The notes under the pieces were generated by a model. The model was not told the DNA's origin, searched no databases, and saw only the letters and a program-made list of their open reading frames with translations. Of a stretch of DNA of 64,000 nt, positions 50,938 through 59,314 are shown in pieces. Position 1 is the stretch's first letter. Every line of letters starts with the position of its first letter. The position numbers and the translations under genes are program-made. Location of the stretch: contig JBBSIN010000004.1 in assembly GCA_038232055.1 (NCBI GenBank), positions 1 to 64,000 of the forward strand. The letters run 5' to 3'. Source of the DNA: JBBSIN01 sp038232055 (GTDB lineage: Bacteria > Actinomycetota > Actinomycetes > JADGOV01).

Positions 50938-52209
50938 TCAACTCGGTCGCAGCGCCTGGTAGCGCCGTAGCGACTCCACCCGTTCCGTGTCGTGGTCGAC
51001 GATGCGCGCCGGATAACCGACCGGCGGTCTCCCGGCCACGGTGCACCGCGTGGCCGGCGATCCCGCGCAGCTCGGGCACCCATCGACGGACGTAGTTCCC
51101 ACGAGGGTCGAAGCGGCGCCCTTGCAGCACCGGGTTGAACACCCGGTAGTACGGCGCCGCATCGGTCCCGGTGCCCGCCACCCACTGCCAGGACAGGAAG
51201 TTCGACGCCAGGTCGCCGTCGACGAGCCGCGCGTAGAACAGCCGGGCACCCAGCTGCCAGTCGAGGTGCAGATCCTTCACCAAGAATGACGCGACGATCA
51301 TCCTGGCCCGATTGGGCTGCCAGCCCTCTGCCGCCAACTGACGCATCGCTGCGTCGACGACGGGGTATCCGGTGCGCCCGTCCCGCCACGCCGCGAAATG
51401 GTCCGCGTCTCCCTTCCCCGCTGCTCCTCCCTGCGAAACGGCGGCATCGCGCGCCATATCGCCCGTCAGGACGTCCATCTCGGGGCGCAGCGAGCGGCGG
51501 GCGGCGGCGGGGTCGTGTCACAGCACGTCGGCGTAGAACTCGCGCCACGCAAGCTCGGAGCGGAAGGACTCCTCTCCTTCGCCCTGCCCCAGCTCGGCGA
51601 GCAGCGTCCGCGGATGCAGGCAGCCGTACTTGAGGTAGGGCGAGAGACGGGAGGAACCCTCGTCGACCAGCACATCGCGTCGCTCGCCGTAGGCGCGCAG
51701 CCACCCGTCGCGAAACCTCGCCCAGGCCCTTGTGGCGGCCGCCTCCCCGGCTGGCGGCAGCGCCACACCGCCGAGCGGAGGGTCGACGGGTGCGCCGTCA
51801 CTGCCGAGGCCTCCGTCGCCCCACCGCACGACGCTGCCTGAGCCCGCCGGCGGCCGCCAACCGTGGCGGCGCCACGCTCGATAGAAGGGCGAGAACACCC
51901 GGTAGCCGCTCGTCCCGTCGCGGGTGACCCGCCCCGGCGCCACGGCGTACGGCGACCCGGTGCGGACCAGCTCGACCCCGGCAGCGGTCAGCGAGCGCTC
52001 GACCGAGGCGTCCCGCCGGCGGCCGTAGGGGCGGCGTCGGCGCTGACGTGCACCTGTGGCGATCCGGTTGCCTGAGCCACCGCCGGCACGATCTCCGCGG
52101 GATGGCCATGCAGAATCCGCAGCCGACCCTCGGTCTGCTCGGCGAGGCCGCGGAGCGTGCGGTAGAGAAACGCGCGGCGAGGCGCCCCGGGCGGGTAGCC
52201 CTCACCCAT
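50938..52209 (-). pseudogene. Deoxyribodipyrimidine photolyase (class I) pseudogene
   Basis: Photolyase segments are recognisable across the region but in several frames. The N-terminal part, APRRAFLYRTLRGLAEQ, lacks about 45 preceding residues. Near 52028 one base is missing (VHVSADAAP, then YGRRRDASV in another frame). At 51518-51520 an in-frame TGA replaces the Trp expected in FYADVLWHDP. The frame then continues through GRTGYPVVDAAMRQLAAEGW, MIVASFLVKDLHLDW and GDLASNFLSWQWVAGTGTDA. Near 51030 a further shift leads to PPVGYPARIVDHDTERVESL and the stop at 50938. With N-terminal loss, two frameshifts and one nonsense codon, it cannot make an intact enzyme. Confidence 0.88.
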
Positions 52210-52300
52210 GACGGAGTTTCGGAAGGGTGACCGCGTCCGCTGGCAGTCGCACGGCGGCGAGGCGGTGCACAAGCCCGACGCGCTGAGAAGGGCGCACTGA
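52208..52300 (+). pseudogene. Internally deleted DUF2945 (HVA1/Tudor-like) gene
   Basis: The 30-codon frame joins the typical DUF2945 start MTEFRKGDRVRWQSHGGEA directly to the typical end VHKPDALRRAH. The usual middle (roughly 35 residues with the VESDKSG-type region) is absent. The deletion is in frame, so a mini-protein could still be made, but it would lack most of the small beta-barrel fold. Its ATG overlaps the remaining 5-prime end of the photolyase pseudogene on the other strand. Confidence 0.7.
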
Positions 52301-52423
52301 AGCGACGCCCTGTCGCCGGCAACGGCGTTTCGGAGCTCCCAAAGCGATAATCGCTCCGGACGTTGTTCATTCTGGTCCACCAGGGGTACGGAGCCAGCAC
52401 CTACCTCAGGAAGCGAGGCAACC

Positions 52424-52885
52424 ATGTCCTCCGTCCAGCAGTCCGTCAACGTCGAGGTCCCCGTGCGTACGGCGTACAACCAGTGGACTCAGTTCGAGGA
52501 GTTCCCCCGTTTCATGCACGGCGTCGAGCGCATCGACCAGCGCAGCGACACGATGACGCACTGGGTCATCTCCATCGACGGGGTCAAGCGCGAGTTCGAT
52601 GCGGAGATCACCGAGCAGACTCCCGACCAGCGCGTCGCATGGAAGAGCATCTCCGGCTCGTCACATGCCGGCGTCGTCACGTTTCATCGGCTGGGCGAGA
52701 ACAGCACCAGGGTCATGCTGCAGCTCGACACCGAACCGGAGGGCGTCCTGGAGACGGCCGGCGACAAGCTGGGCTTCGTTAAGCGGCAGGCGGCAGGCGA
52801 CCTCGAGCGGTTCAAGACGTTCATCGAGGCAACCGGTGGCGAGACGGGCGCCTGGCGCGGGGAGGTTCAGCAGGACCCGCGCTGA
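52424..52885 (+). CDS. SRPBCC family protein (cyclase/dehydrase type)
   Basis: A 153-residue helix-grip protein starting MSSVQQSVNVEVPVRTAYNQ with the family segment WTQFEEFPRFMHGVERI, then FDAEITEQTPDQRVAWKSIS and a C-terminal helix (RQAAGDLERFKTFIEATG). Such proteins bind hydrophobic ligands. Similar actinobacterial genes often accompany stress-related loci. AGGAAGCGAGGCAACC precedes the ATG. It lies 107 bases before the AI-2E-type transporter gene on the same strand. Confidence 0.88.
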   Translation: MSSVQQSVNVEVPVRTAYNQWTQFEEFPRFMHGVERIDQRSDTMTHWVISIDGVKREFDAEITEQTPDQRVAWKSISGSSHAGVVTFHRLGENSTRVMLQLDTEPEGVLETAGDKLGFVKRQAAGDLERFKTFIEATGGETGAWRGEVQQDPR

Positions 52886-52992
52886 GCACGTACCGTTGGA
52901 GCGGCGTGCCGCGCCCGACATGCTCGGGTGCGCAACTGCCCGGCGGTGCAACGAGTGGTGCCGGCATGGCCGGCGACCATCGAAGGGAAGCA

Positions 52993-54111
52993 GTGGACAG
53001 GCAGCGCGACCGGGTACCCGTACGTACCATCGCGGCGACGATCGGCATGGTGCTGCTGACCGCGCTGGCGCTGCTGCTGCTCAGCAAGCTGGCCAGGTTG
53101 CTCACCTGGCTGGCGATCGCTGCCTTCCTCGCGGTCCTGCTGACGCCCGCGGCGTCGTTCGTCGAGCGACGGCTGCATCTGAAACGGTCGCTGGCCACGC
53201 TCCTCGTCTTTCTGGTCGGCGTCATCGTCGTCGGCGGCCTGATCGCCCTCTTCGTCCGGCCCCTTGTCCAGGAGGTCAGTGCCTTCGCCGACGACATACC
53301 GCGCTACATCGAGCAGGCCCGGTCCGGCAACGGTCCGGTCGGCGATCTCGTCCAGCGGTTCCACCTGGACCGATACGCCCAGCAGAACTCGGGTCGACTC
53401 CGCACTTCGCTGACCGGGTTGGGTACGCCGGCGCTCACGGTCGCGCACACGATCGCCGCCACGGTGGTCGGTCTGATCGCGATTCTGGTGCTGACTTTTC
53501 TCCTGGTGTTGCAGGGACCGCACCTCGTCGAGGGGGCACTCGGCCTGGTGCCGGCCGACCGGCGCGAGCGCGTCCGTCGGGTCGCCCACGACTGCGGCCG
53601 GGCGGTCACCGGCTACATGAGCGGTCAGCTGCTGATCGCGACGACCTGCGCCGTCGTCACGTATCTGCTGTTGCTGGTCCTGGGCGTGCCGTTCCGCGGG
53701 ACGGTCGCCCTCTTCGTGGGCCTGATGGACCTGTTGCCGCTTGTCGGGGCAACGCTAGGCGCCGCCGTGGCGGTGGTCGTGGCGTTTCTGCACTCGATAA
53801 CCGCCGGCATCGTGGTCCTCGTTTGGTTCATCATCTACCAGCAGCTCGAGAACCACCTGCTGCAGCCAGTGGTCATGTCCCGGACGGTCCGGCTCAACCC
53901 GCTGACCGTGATCATTAGCGTCATCATCGGCGTCGAGCTTGCCGGCATCCTCGGCGCGCTGCTCGCCATCCCGGTGGCCGGCATGATCTCCGTCATCGTC
54001 CGCGACCTTTGGGACCACCGGCGTGGTCGCCCCAAGCCGGAGCCGACCGTCGGTGCTGCGGACATTCCGGCCGACTCGCGGCCGCGGTCGGGCGCCACCG
54101 CTTCACAGTAG
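52993..54111 (+). CDS. AI-2E family (PF01594-type) membrane transporter
   Basis: A 372-residue membrane protein with about eight hydrophobic segments. Signatures are LTWLAIAAFLAVLLTPAASF, then FVERRLHLKRSLATLLVFLV, VTGYMSGQLLIATTCAVVTY, VPFRGTVALFVGLMDLLPLV and YQQLENHLLQPVVMSRTVRL. The family includes TqsA and sodium/proton antiporters, so AI-2 transport should not be assumed. The start is GTG 52993, with GAAGGGAAG just upstream; ATG 52966 is an alternative. Confidence 0.88.
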   Translation: MDRQRDRVPVRTIAATIGMVLLTALALLLLSKLARLLTWLAIAAFLAVLLTPAASFVERRLHLKRSLATLLVFLVGVIVVGGLIALFVRPLVQEVSAFADDIPRYIEQARSGNGPVGDLVQRFHLDRYAQQNSGRLRTSLTGLGTPALTVAHTIAATVVGLIAILVLTFLLVLQGPHLVEGALGLVPADRRERVRRVAHDCGRAVTGYMSGQLLIATTCAVVTYLLLLVLGVPFRGTVALFVGLMDLLPLVGATLGAAVAVVVAFLHSITAGIVVLVWFIIYQQLENHLLQPVVMSRTVRLNPLTVIISVIIGVELAGILGALLAIPVAGMISVIVRDLWDHRRGRPKPEPTVGAADIPADSRPRSGATASQ

Positions 54112-54169
54112 GCGCCTCGACGAAACCTCCGCATTTGGCCGTCACCTGCTCGGGTTGCATCATCTATGC

Positions 54170-55153
54170 GTGAGCTACCAGGAGGGGCCGTCGCTTCCGG
54201 TCGCAACGGTCGCCCGTCGCCTGGGAGTCGCGTCAACCACCTTGCGCACATGGGATCGCCGCTACGGCCTCGGCCCAAGCGATCGGGCGGCCGGAGCGCA
54301 CCGGCGCTACAGTCCCCGCGACGTCGAGCGGTTGTCGGTGATGCGCGGGCTCGTCCTGTCGGGGGTTACTCCAGCGGAAGCCGCGCGGGTGGCACTGAGC
54401 GACACGGCTGGGCAGATCGCCGCGCGCCCAACGGGGCTCCGCGAGGCCGACGGGAAAGATCCGCATCGAGAGCAGACCTCAGCAGGCGCGCCCGAGCCGT
54501 TGCGGTACGCCGGCACCGGCGGCCGGGTGCTCCCGATTCCGCGCGCCACCCCGCGCAGCCGGGGGCTCGCCCGGGCTGCGATGTGCCTCGACGAGGGTGC
54601 CGTGATGGACGTCCTTCAGCGAGCACTCGACGAGGACGGCGTCGTGGCCACGTGGGACACGCTGCTCCGGCCACTCTTCACGGCGATCGGTGAGCGCTGG
54701 GCGCACGCCGGCGAGAGCGTCGAGGTGGAGCACCTCCTGTCGGAGTGCACCACCCGAGCGCTACACCGGATGTGTCCGACGCCCGCGTCGCCGGTCAACC
54801 CCCGGCCGGTCTTGCTGGCCTGCGTGCCCGGCGACCTGCACGCCCTGCCTCTGCTGGCGCTGTGCGTCGGCCTGATGGAGCAGCGGATCTCCTGTCGGCT
54901 GCTGGGCGCCGCGACGCCGCTCGATGCGCTCGCCGCCGCCGTACGCCGCACCGGTCCGGCAGCGCTGGTGCTGTGGTCGCAGACCAAGGACACGGCCGAG
55001 GGAGTGTTCGATGCTGTGCCACAGCTTCGGCCGCGTACCGCGATCATCGTCGGTGGCGACGGATGGCCGACGACGATCCCGGAGCACGTCACCTTCGCGA
55101 CCGGCCTGCAGCACGGCTTGGATCTGGTCTCGGCCGCCGTACGCGGCGGCTAA
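54170..55153 (+). CDS. MerR-family regulator with cobalamin-binding-like domain (LitR/CarH-like)
   Basis: A protein of 327 residues from GTG 54170 (start uncertain). The N-terminal MerR HTH is clear: PVATVARRLGVASTTLRTWD, then RRYGLGPSDR. The C-terminal half resembles the B12 region of LitR/CarH light-responsive repressors, with the four-helix segment FTAIGERWAHAGESVEVEHL and the cobalamin-fold sequence ACVPGDLHALPLLALCVGL, whose GDLH His sits where the lower axial ligand is expected. In known systems such regulators use adenosylcobalamin to control photolyase and carotenoid genes. A photolyase pseudogene lies two genes away, supporting a light-related history. Confidence 0.75.
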   Translation: MSYQEGPSLPVATVARRLGVASTTLRTWDRRYGLGPSDRAAGAHRRYSPRDVERLSVMRGLVLSGVTPAEAARVALSDTAGQIAARPTGLREADGKDPHREQTSAGAPEPLRYAGTGGRVLPIPRATPRSRGLARAAMCLDEGAVMDVLQRALDEDGVVATWDTLLRPLFTAIGERWAHAGESVEVEHLLSECTTRALHRMCPTPASPVNPRPVLLACVPGDLHALPLLALCVGLMEQRISCRLLGAATPLDALAAAVRRTGPAALVLWSQTKDTAEGVFDAVPQLRPRTAIIVGGDGWPTTIPEHVTFATGLQHGLDLVSAAVRGG

Positions 55154-55164
55154 CCGCTAACGAA

Positions 55165-55587
55165 CTAGGAGGAGAAGTCCTCGCGCGTCGAGGTCTCGGA
55201 TGCGGCGCTCACGTAGTACTCGAAGACCAGCCCCAGCGTGGCCCCGCCGAGGATGCCGGCGCCGATGACCAGCAGCCACCACCCGAAGGGGAAGCCGAGC
55301 ATCATGACGGCCGCGCCCAGGCCCATGAAGAACGGCCACTGGCTGTGCGGACTGAAGAAGCCGATCTCCCCGGCGCCCTCCTCCACATCCGCGTTGGGCA
55401 GGTCCTCGAGTTGGTCGGGTAGCCGCCGGGCGGTGAACTGGAGATAGTAGGCGATGAGGAAACCGAGACCCACCGCGAACGCCAGGGCCGTCGTACCGGT
55501 CGGGTCCTTCGAGGTGAACCAGTAGACGATGGACGAAACCAGGAAGAACGCCGTCACTCCGTAGAAGATCCTGGCGTTGGTCCTCAC
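55165..55587 (-). CDS. ctaF: Cytochrome c oxidase subunit IV (actinobacterial type)
   Basis: A 140-residue small membrane subunit with four hydrophobic helices: ARIFYGVTAFFLVSSIVYWF, TALAFAVGLGFLIAYYLQF, WPFFMGLGAAVMMLGFPFGW and LLVIGAGILGGATLGLVFEY. The segment EGAGEIGFFSPHSQWP is characteristic of actinobacterial CtaF. The GTG start overlaps the ctaD stop by four bases (GTGA), so it is the last gene of the ctaC-ctaD-ctaF operon. Confidence 0.95.
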   Translation of the reverse strand: MRTNARIFYGVTAFFLVSSIVYWFTSKDPTGTTALAFAVGLGFLIAYYLQFTARRLPDQLEDLPNADVEEGAGEIGFFSPHSQWPFFMGLGAAVMMLGFPFGWWLLVIGAGILGGATLGLVFEYYVSAASETSTREDFSS

Positions 55588-57281
55588 CGGACGATCTCCT
55601 GCTGGTCGATCTCCTGCTGGGGGTTGCGGTCGAGCGCCCGCACGATGTGCGGATAGTGCAGGTCGAACGCGGGTCGCTCGGATCGGATGCGGGGCAGCGC
55701 GACGAAGTTGTGTCGCGGCGGTGGGCAGGAGGTCGCCCACTCCAGCGAGTTGCCATAACCCCACGGGTCGTCACCGACCACAATCGCGCCTCTGCGCGCC
55801 GTCCGCCACACGTTGTAGAGGAACACGAAGGTCGAGGCGCCCAGCAGGTACGCGCCAACGGTGGAGATCTCGTTGAGCGTCGTGAAGCCGGCCGAGGCCG
55901 GGTAGTCGGCGACGCGGCGCGGCATGCCCTCTACGCCCAGCCAGTGCTGGACGAGGAACGTCATGTGGAAGCCGATGAAGAGCGTCCAGAAGTGGATCTT
56001 GCCGAGCGTGTCGTCGAGCAGTCGGCCGGTCATCTTCGGCCACCAGAAGTAGAAGCCGGAGAACATGGAGAAGACGACCGTGCCAAAGAGCACGTAATGG
56101 AAGTGCGCGACGACGAAGTAGCTGTCGCTCACGTGGAAGTCGATCGGGGGGCTGGCCAGCATGACGCCGGTCAGGCCGCCGAGCAGGAACGTCAGCAGGA
56201 AACCGATCGCGAACAGCATCGGTGCCTCGAACGTGAGCTGGCCTCGCCACATCGTGCCGATCCAGTTGAAGAACTTGACCCCGGTCGGGACGGCGATGAG
56301 GAAGCTCATGAACGAGAAGAACGGCAACAGCACCGCGCCGGTGGCGAACATGTGGTGCGCCCACACGGCCATCGAGAGGGCGCCGATGGCGATCGTCGCG
56401 AAGACCAGGCCCTTGTAGCCGAACACCGGCTTGCGGGAGAACACCGGAAGGACCTCGGTGATGATCCCGAAGAATGGCAAGGCGACGATGTAGACCTCGG
56501 GGTGGCCGAAGAACCAGAACAGGTGCTGCCAGAGGATCGGGCCGCCGTTGGCCGGGTCGTAGATGTGTGCCCCGAACTTCCGGTCCGCGAGCAGCGCGAA
56601 CAGCGCCGCGGCGAGCACGGGGAATGCGAGCAGTACCAGCAGCGACGTGATGAACACGTTCCACGTGAAGATCGGCATCCGGAACATCGTCATGCCGGGT
56701 GCGCGCAGGGTGAAGACGGTGGTGATGAAGTTGACCGCGCCGAGGATCGTGCCGAAACCGGTGAGGATCAGCCCGACGATCCACATGTCCGCACCGGCAC
56801 CCGACGCGTGGATCGCATCGGAGAGCGGTGTGTAGGCGAACCAGCCGAAGTCGGCCGCGCCACCGGGCGTGAGGAAACCGCCGAGGACGACGAGGCCGCC
56901 GAAGAGGAACAGCCAGAACGACAGTGCGTTGAGCCGCGGGAAGGCCACGTCGGGAGCGCCAATCTGCAGCGGCATGATGACGTTGGTGAACCCGGCAAAG
57001 AGCGGAGTCGCGAAAAGCAACAGCATGATCGTGCCGTGCATGGTGAAGAGCTGGTTGTACTGCTCGTCGCTCACCACCTGCAGCCCAGGCCGGGCCAGTT
57101 CGGTGCGCATGATCATTGCCATCAGCCCGGCCGCCAGGAAGAACCCGAACGAAGCGATGAGGTACATGTAGCCGATCACCTTGTGATCGGTCGTGGTGAT
57201 CCAGCGCCAGATCCGGCTACCGGGGGCGACGCGTACGCGCCGGCCTGCTGTGACGAGCCGCGGCTCGAGGACCTGGGTCAC
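55584..57281 (-). CDS. ctaD: Cytochrome c oxidase subunit I
   Basis: A 565-residue catalytic subunit with 12 membrane helices. It carries low-spin heme ligand His in FTMHGTIML, CuB ligand and cross-linked Tyr in WFFGHPEVYI, CuB histidines in WAHHMF, and both heme a/a3 histidines in VAHFHYVLF. It reduces oxygen to water with proton pumping. The start is GTG 57281, which overlaps the ctaC stop by four bases; the sequence VTQVLEPRLVTAGRRV precedes the first helix. Encoding ctaD beside ctaC differs from M. tuberculosis, where ctaD is elsewhere. Confidence 0.97.
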   Translation of the reverse strand: MTQVLEPRLVTAGRRVRVAPGSRIWRWITTTDHKVIGYMYLIASFGFFLAAGLMAMIMRTELARPGLQVVSDEQYNQLFTMHGTIMLLLFATPLFAGFTNVIMPLQIGAPDVAFPRLNALSFWLFLFGGLVVLGGFLTPGGAADFGWFAYTPLSDAIHASGAGADMWIVGLILTGFGTILGAVNFITTVFTLRAPGMTMFRMPIFTWNVFITSLLVLLAFPVLAAALFALLADRKFGAHIYDPANGGPILWQHLFWFFGHPEVYIVALPFFGIITEVLPVFSRKPVFGYKGLVFATIAIGALSMAVWAHHMFATGAVLLPFFSFMSFLIAVPTGVKFFNWIGTMWRGQLTFEAPMLFAIGFLLTFLLGGLTGVMLASPPIDFHVSDSYFVVAHFHYVLFGTVVFSMFSGFYFWWPKMTGRLLDDTLGKIHFWTLFIGFHMTFLVQHWLGVEGMPRRVADYPASAGFTTLNEISTVGAYLLGASTFVFLYNVWRTARRGAIVVGDDPWGYGNSLEWATSCPPPRHNFVALPRIRSERPAFDLHYPHIVRALDRNPQQEIDQQEIVR

Positions 57282-58135
57282 TGGGAGCTCCCCGAGATGG
57301 CGGACGCCCCGGCGGACGTCGTCGTGTACATGTCGCTGGTTCCCGCGGCTGCCGCGGCCTTCGCCGTGGTGAGGAACTGTTGGTACTCGGCGTCGGAGAC
57401 GACCTTGAGCTTGAACAGCATGCGCGAGTGGTAGAGGCCGCAGAACTCGGCGCATCGCCCCTCGAACGTGCCGGTCTTCTCCGTGCGGACCTCGAACTTG
57501 TTCTGGCGTCCCGGGACGACGTCGCGCTTGAACAGGAAGCTCGGCACCCAGAAGGAGTGGATGACGTCCGGCGACGTCTCGACGAACTGGATCTTCTTGT
57601 TGGCCGGCAGCACGAGGGTCGGCGGCTGCCCGGGCCGGCCGGTCACCTGCAGCTTGTCGTCGATGTAGTTGAACTGCCAGTTCCACTGGAAGCCCACCAC
57701 GCCGATCTTGACGTCCGGATTCCGGGACAGCTTGTCGATGACGATCTCGTCACGGGCCGTGAAGTAGAAGAGCACCGCGACGGTGACGAGCGGCAGGATC
57801 GTGTAGAGGAGTTCGATCGGCACGTTGTAGTGCACCTGCCGCGGCAGTTCGTCCCCGCGCTTACGAAAGCGGAAGCAGGCCCAGAGGATCAGCCCGTAGA
57901 CCAGGGCACCGACGGCCAAGGCGACCCAGAAGAATCCGACCCAGAGGTTGAGGACTCGGTGTCCCTGCTCCGTGATCGGCTTGGGGAACCCGAAACGGAT
58001 GGACTCCGTGTTGCACGCCGTGAGCACCAGTGCGAGCGGCGCCAGCGCGACCAGCCGCAGCGCCCTCCGGCGGACGCTTGGCCGTGCCGACGACGAGCCG
58101 TCCGGAAGGGTCGGGCGGCCAGGTGTCCTGCGCAC
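57278..58135 (-). CDS. ctaC: Cytochrome c oxidase subunit II
   Basis: A 285-residue membrane-anchored subunit that carries the CuA electron-entry site. The lipoprotein-type signal ends LALVLTAC, followed by two membrane helices (LNLWVGFFWVALAVGALVYG and LLYTILPLVTVAVLFYFT). CuA ligands are in GRCAEFCGLYHSRM plus the upstream His of VIHSFWVP. The WQFNY aromatic patch for electron transfer is also present. GTG start at 58135. It opens the ctaC-ctaD-ctaF operon. Confidence 0.97.
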   Translation of the reverse strand: MRRTPGRPTLPDGSSSARPSVRRRALRLVALAPLALVLTACNTESIRFGFPKPITEQGHRVLNLWVGFFWVALAVGALVYGLILWACFRFRKRGDELPRQVHYNVPIELLYTILPLVTVAVLFYFTARDEIVIDKLSRNPDVKIGVVGFQWNWQFNYIDDKLQVTGRPGQPPTLVLPANKKIQFVETSPDVIHSFWVPSFLFKRDVVPGRQNKFEVRTEKTGTFEGRCAEFCGLYHSRMLFKLKVVSDAEYQQFLTTAKAAAAAGTSDMYTTTSAGASAISGSSQ

Positions 58136-58190
58136 TGCACTCCTCGAGGAAGGCGGTCCGGTGCAGGGAAAGAGTAGTCCCTAGCCTTGG

Positions 58191-59228
58191 CTAGCCGCGC
58201 CGCGGGCGATCCGCCGCCGGCATGTCGGCACCGGTTCGTACGCCGCCTGCGCCGAGCAGGTGGGCGGCCACCTCGTCGGCGGCATCGGCGCCGTACGCCG
58301 ACCGCAGTCGGTCGACGAAAGTGGCCTTGTCGAGGTCGTACTCCTGCGTACCGACCGTCTCGATGACGTACGTCGCGAGCAGGCTGCCCACCTCGGCCGA
58401 GCGCTCGAGGGAGAGTCCCCACCCGATGCCCGCCAGGAAGCCGGCGCGAAAACCGTCACCGACGCCGGTCGGGTCGGCTCTGGTGACCTCGGGCACAGTC
58501 GGGACCGCCAGTGCAGGCTGCCCGGCCACGAAGATCGAGCATCCTTTCGCGCCCTTCGTCACGATCCAGACCCCGACCCGGGCGACGATGTCGTCGTGGC
58601 TCCAGCCGGTCTTGGATTCGATGAGGCCGGCCTCGTAGTCGTTACAGAGCAGGTAGCGGGCGTCCTCGACGAGAGCCCGGATCTCCGACCCCGCCATGCG
58701 GGCGAGCTGCTGCGACGGGTCGGCGGCGAAGGGGTAGGCGCGGTCCCGGCACTCCTGAGTGTGGCGGAGCATCGCCTCGGGGTCGTTGGGGCTGACCACC
58801 ACGAGGTCGAGGCCGCCAAGGCGCTGCGCGGTGGGCGCCAGCTCGATGGCGCGCGCCTCCGACATGGCGCCCGGATAGAACGACGCGAGCTGGTTCTGGT
58901 CGGCATCGGTGGTGCACAGGAAGCGGGCGGTATGGGCGAGCTCAGAGACGAGGACGGAGCTGGTGTCCACCCCGTGCCGCTCCAGCCATGACCGGTAGTC
59001 CGCGAAGTCCGGGCCGACCGCTCCAACGAGCACCGGGCGCAGGCCGAGCTGCGCCATGCCGAAGCAGATGTTCGCGGCCACCCCGCCACGGCGGATGACC
59101 AGCTCGTCCACCAGGAAGGAGAGGGATACCCGGTCGAGCCGGTCGGCGATGAGCTGCTCGCGGAAGCGACCGGGAAACGTCATGAGGTGGTCGGTCGCGA
59201 TCGATCCGGTCACGGCGATGCTGGGCAC
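58191..59228 (-). CDS. adoK: PfkB-family carbohydrate/nucleoside kinase, adenosine kinase-like
   Basis: A 345-residue ribokinase-fold enzyme with the N-terminal VTGSIATDHLMTFPGRF, the substrate-lid glycines RRGGVAANICFGMAQLG and the catalytic signature ADPTGVGDGFRAGFLAG. This combination and the place directly upstream of ctaC match AdoK (Rv2202c) of M. tuberculosis, which phosphorylates adenosine. The start is GTG 59228; TTG 59234 would add two residues. A different PfkB substrate cannot be excluded. Confidence 0.85.
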   Translation of the reverse strand: MPSIAVTGSIATDHLMTFPGRFREQLIADRLDRVSLSFLVDELVIRRGGVAANICFGMAQLGLRPVLVGAVGPDFADYRSWLERHGVDTSSVLVSELAHTARFLCTTDADQNQLASFYPGAMSEARAIELAPTAQRLGGLDLVVVSPNDPEAMLRHTQECRDRAYPFAADPSQQLARMAGSEIRALVEDARYLLCNDYEAGLIESKTGWSHDDIVARVGVWIVTKGAKGCSIFVAGQPALAVPTVPEVTRADPTGVGDGFRAGFLAGIGWGLSLERSAEVGSLLATYVIETVGTQEYDLDKATFVDRLRSAYGADAADEVAAHLLGAGGVRTGADMPAADRPRRG

Positions 59229-59314
59229 GGCCAAAGGCTAGTCGGCCCGGTGGGAAACCGTGGCGCATGTCCGGGCGTCCAACTGCTGACCGAGTTGACG
59301 TTCGGAGGTCGGCG

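Noticed and set aside
51518..51520. TGA in the photolyase as a selenocysteine or read-through codon
   Set aside because: The site corresponds to a conserved Trp, not Cys, and the same gene has two frameshifts and an N-terminal deletion.
55647..57434. Long antisense frame across ctaD
   Set aside because: Highly charged low-complexity translation opposite an unambiguous cytochrome oxidase subunit I; a shadow frame.
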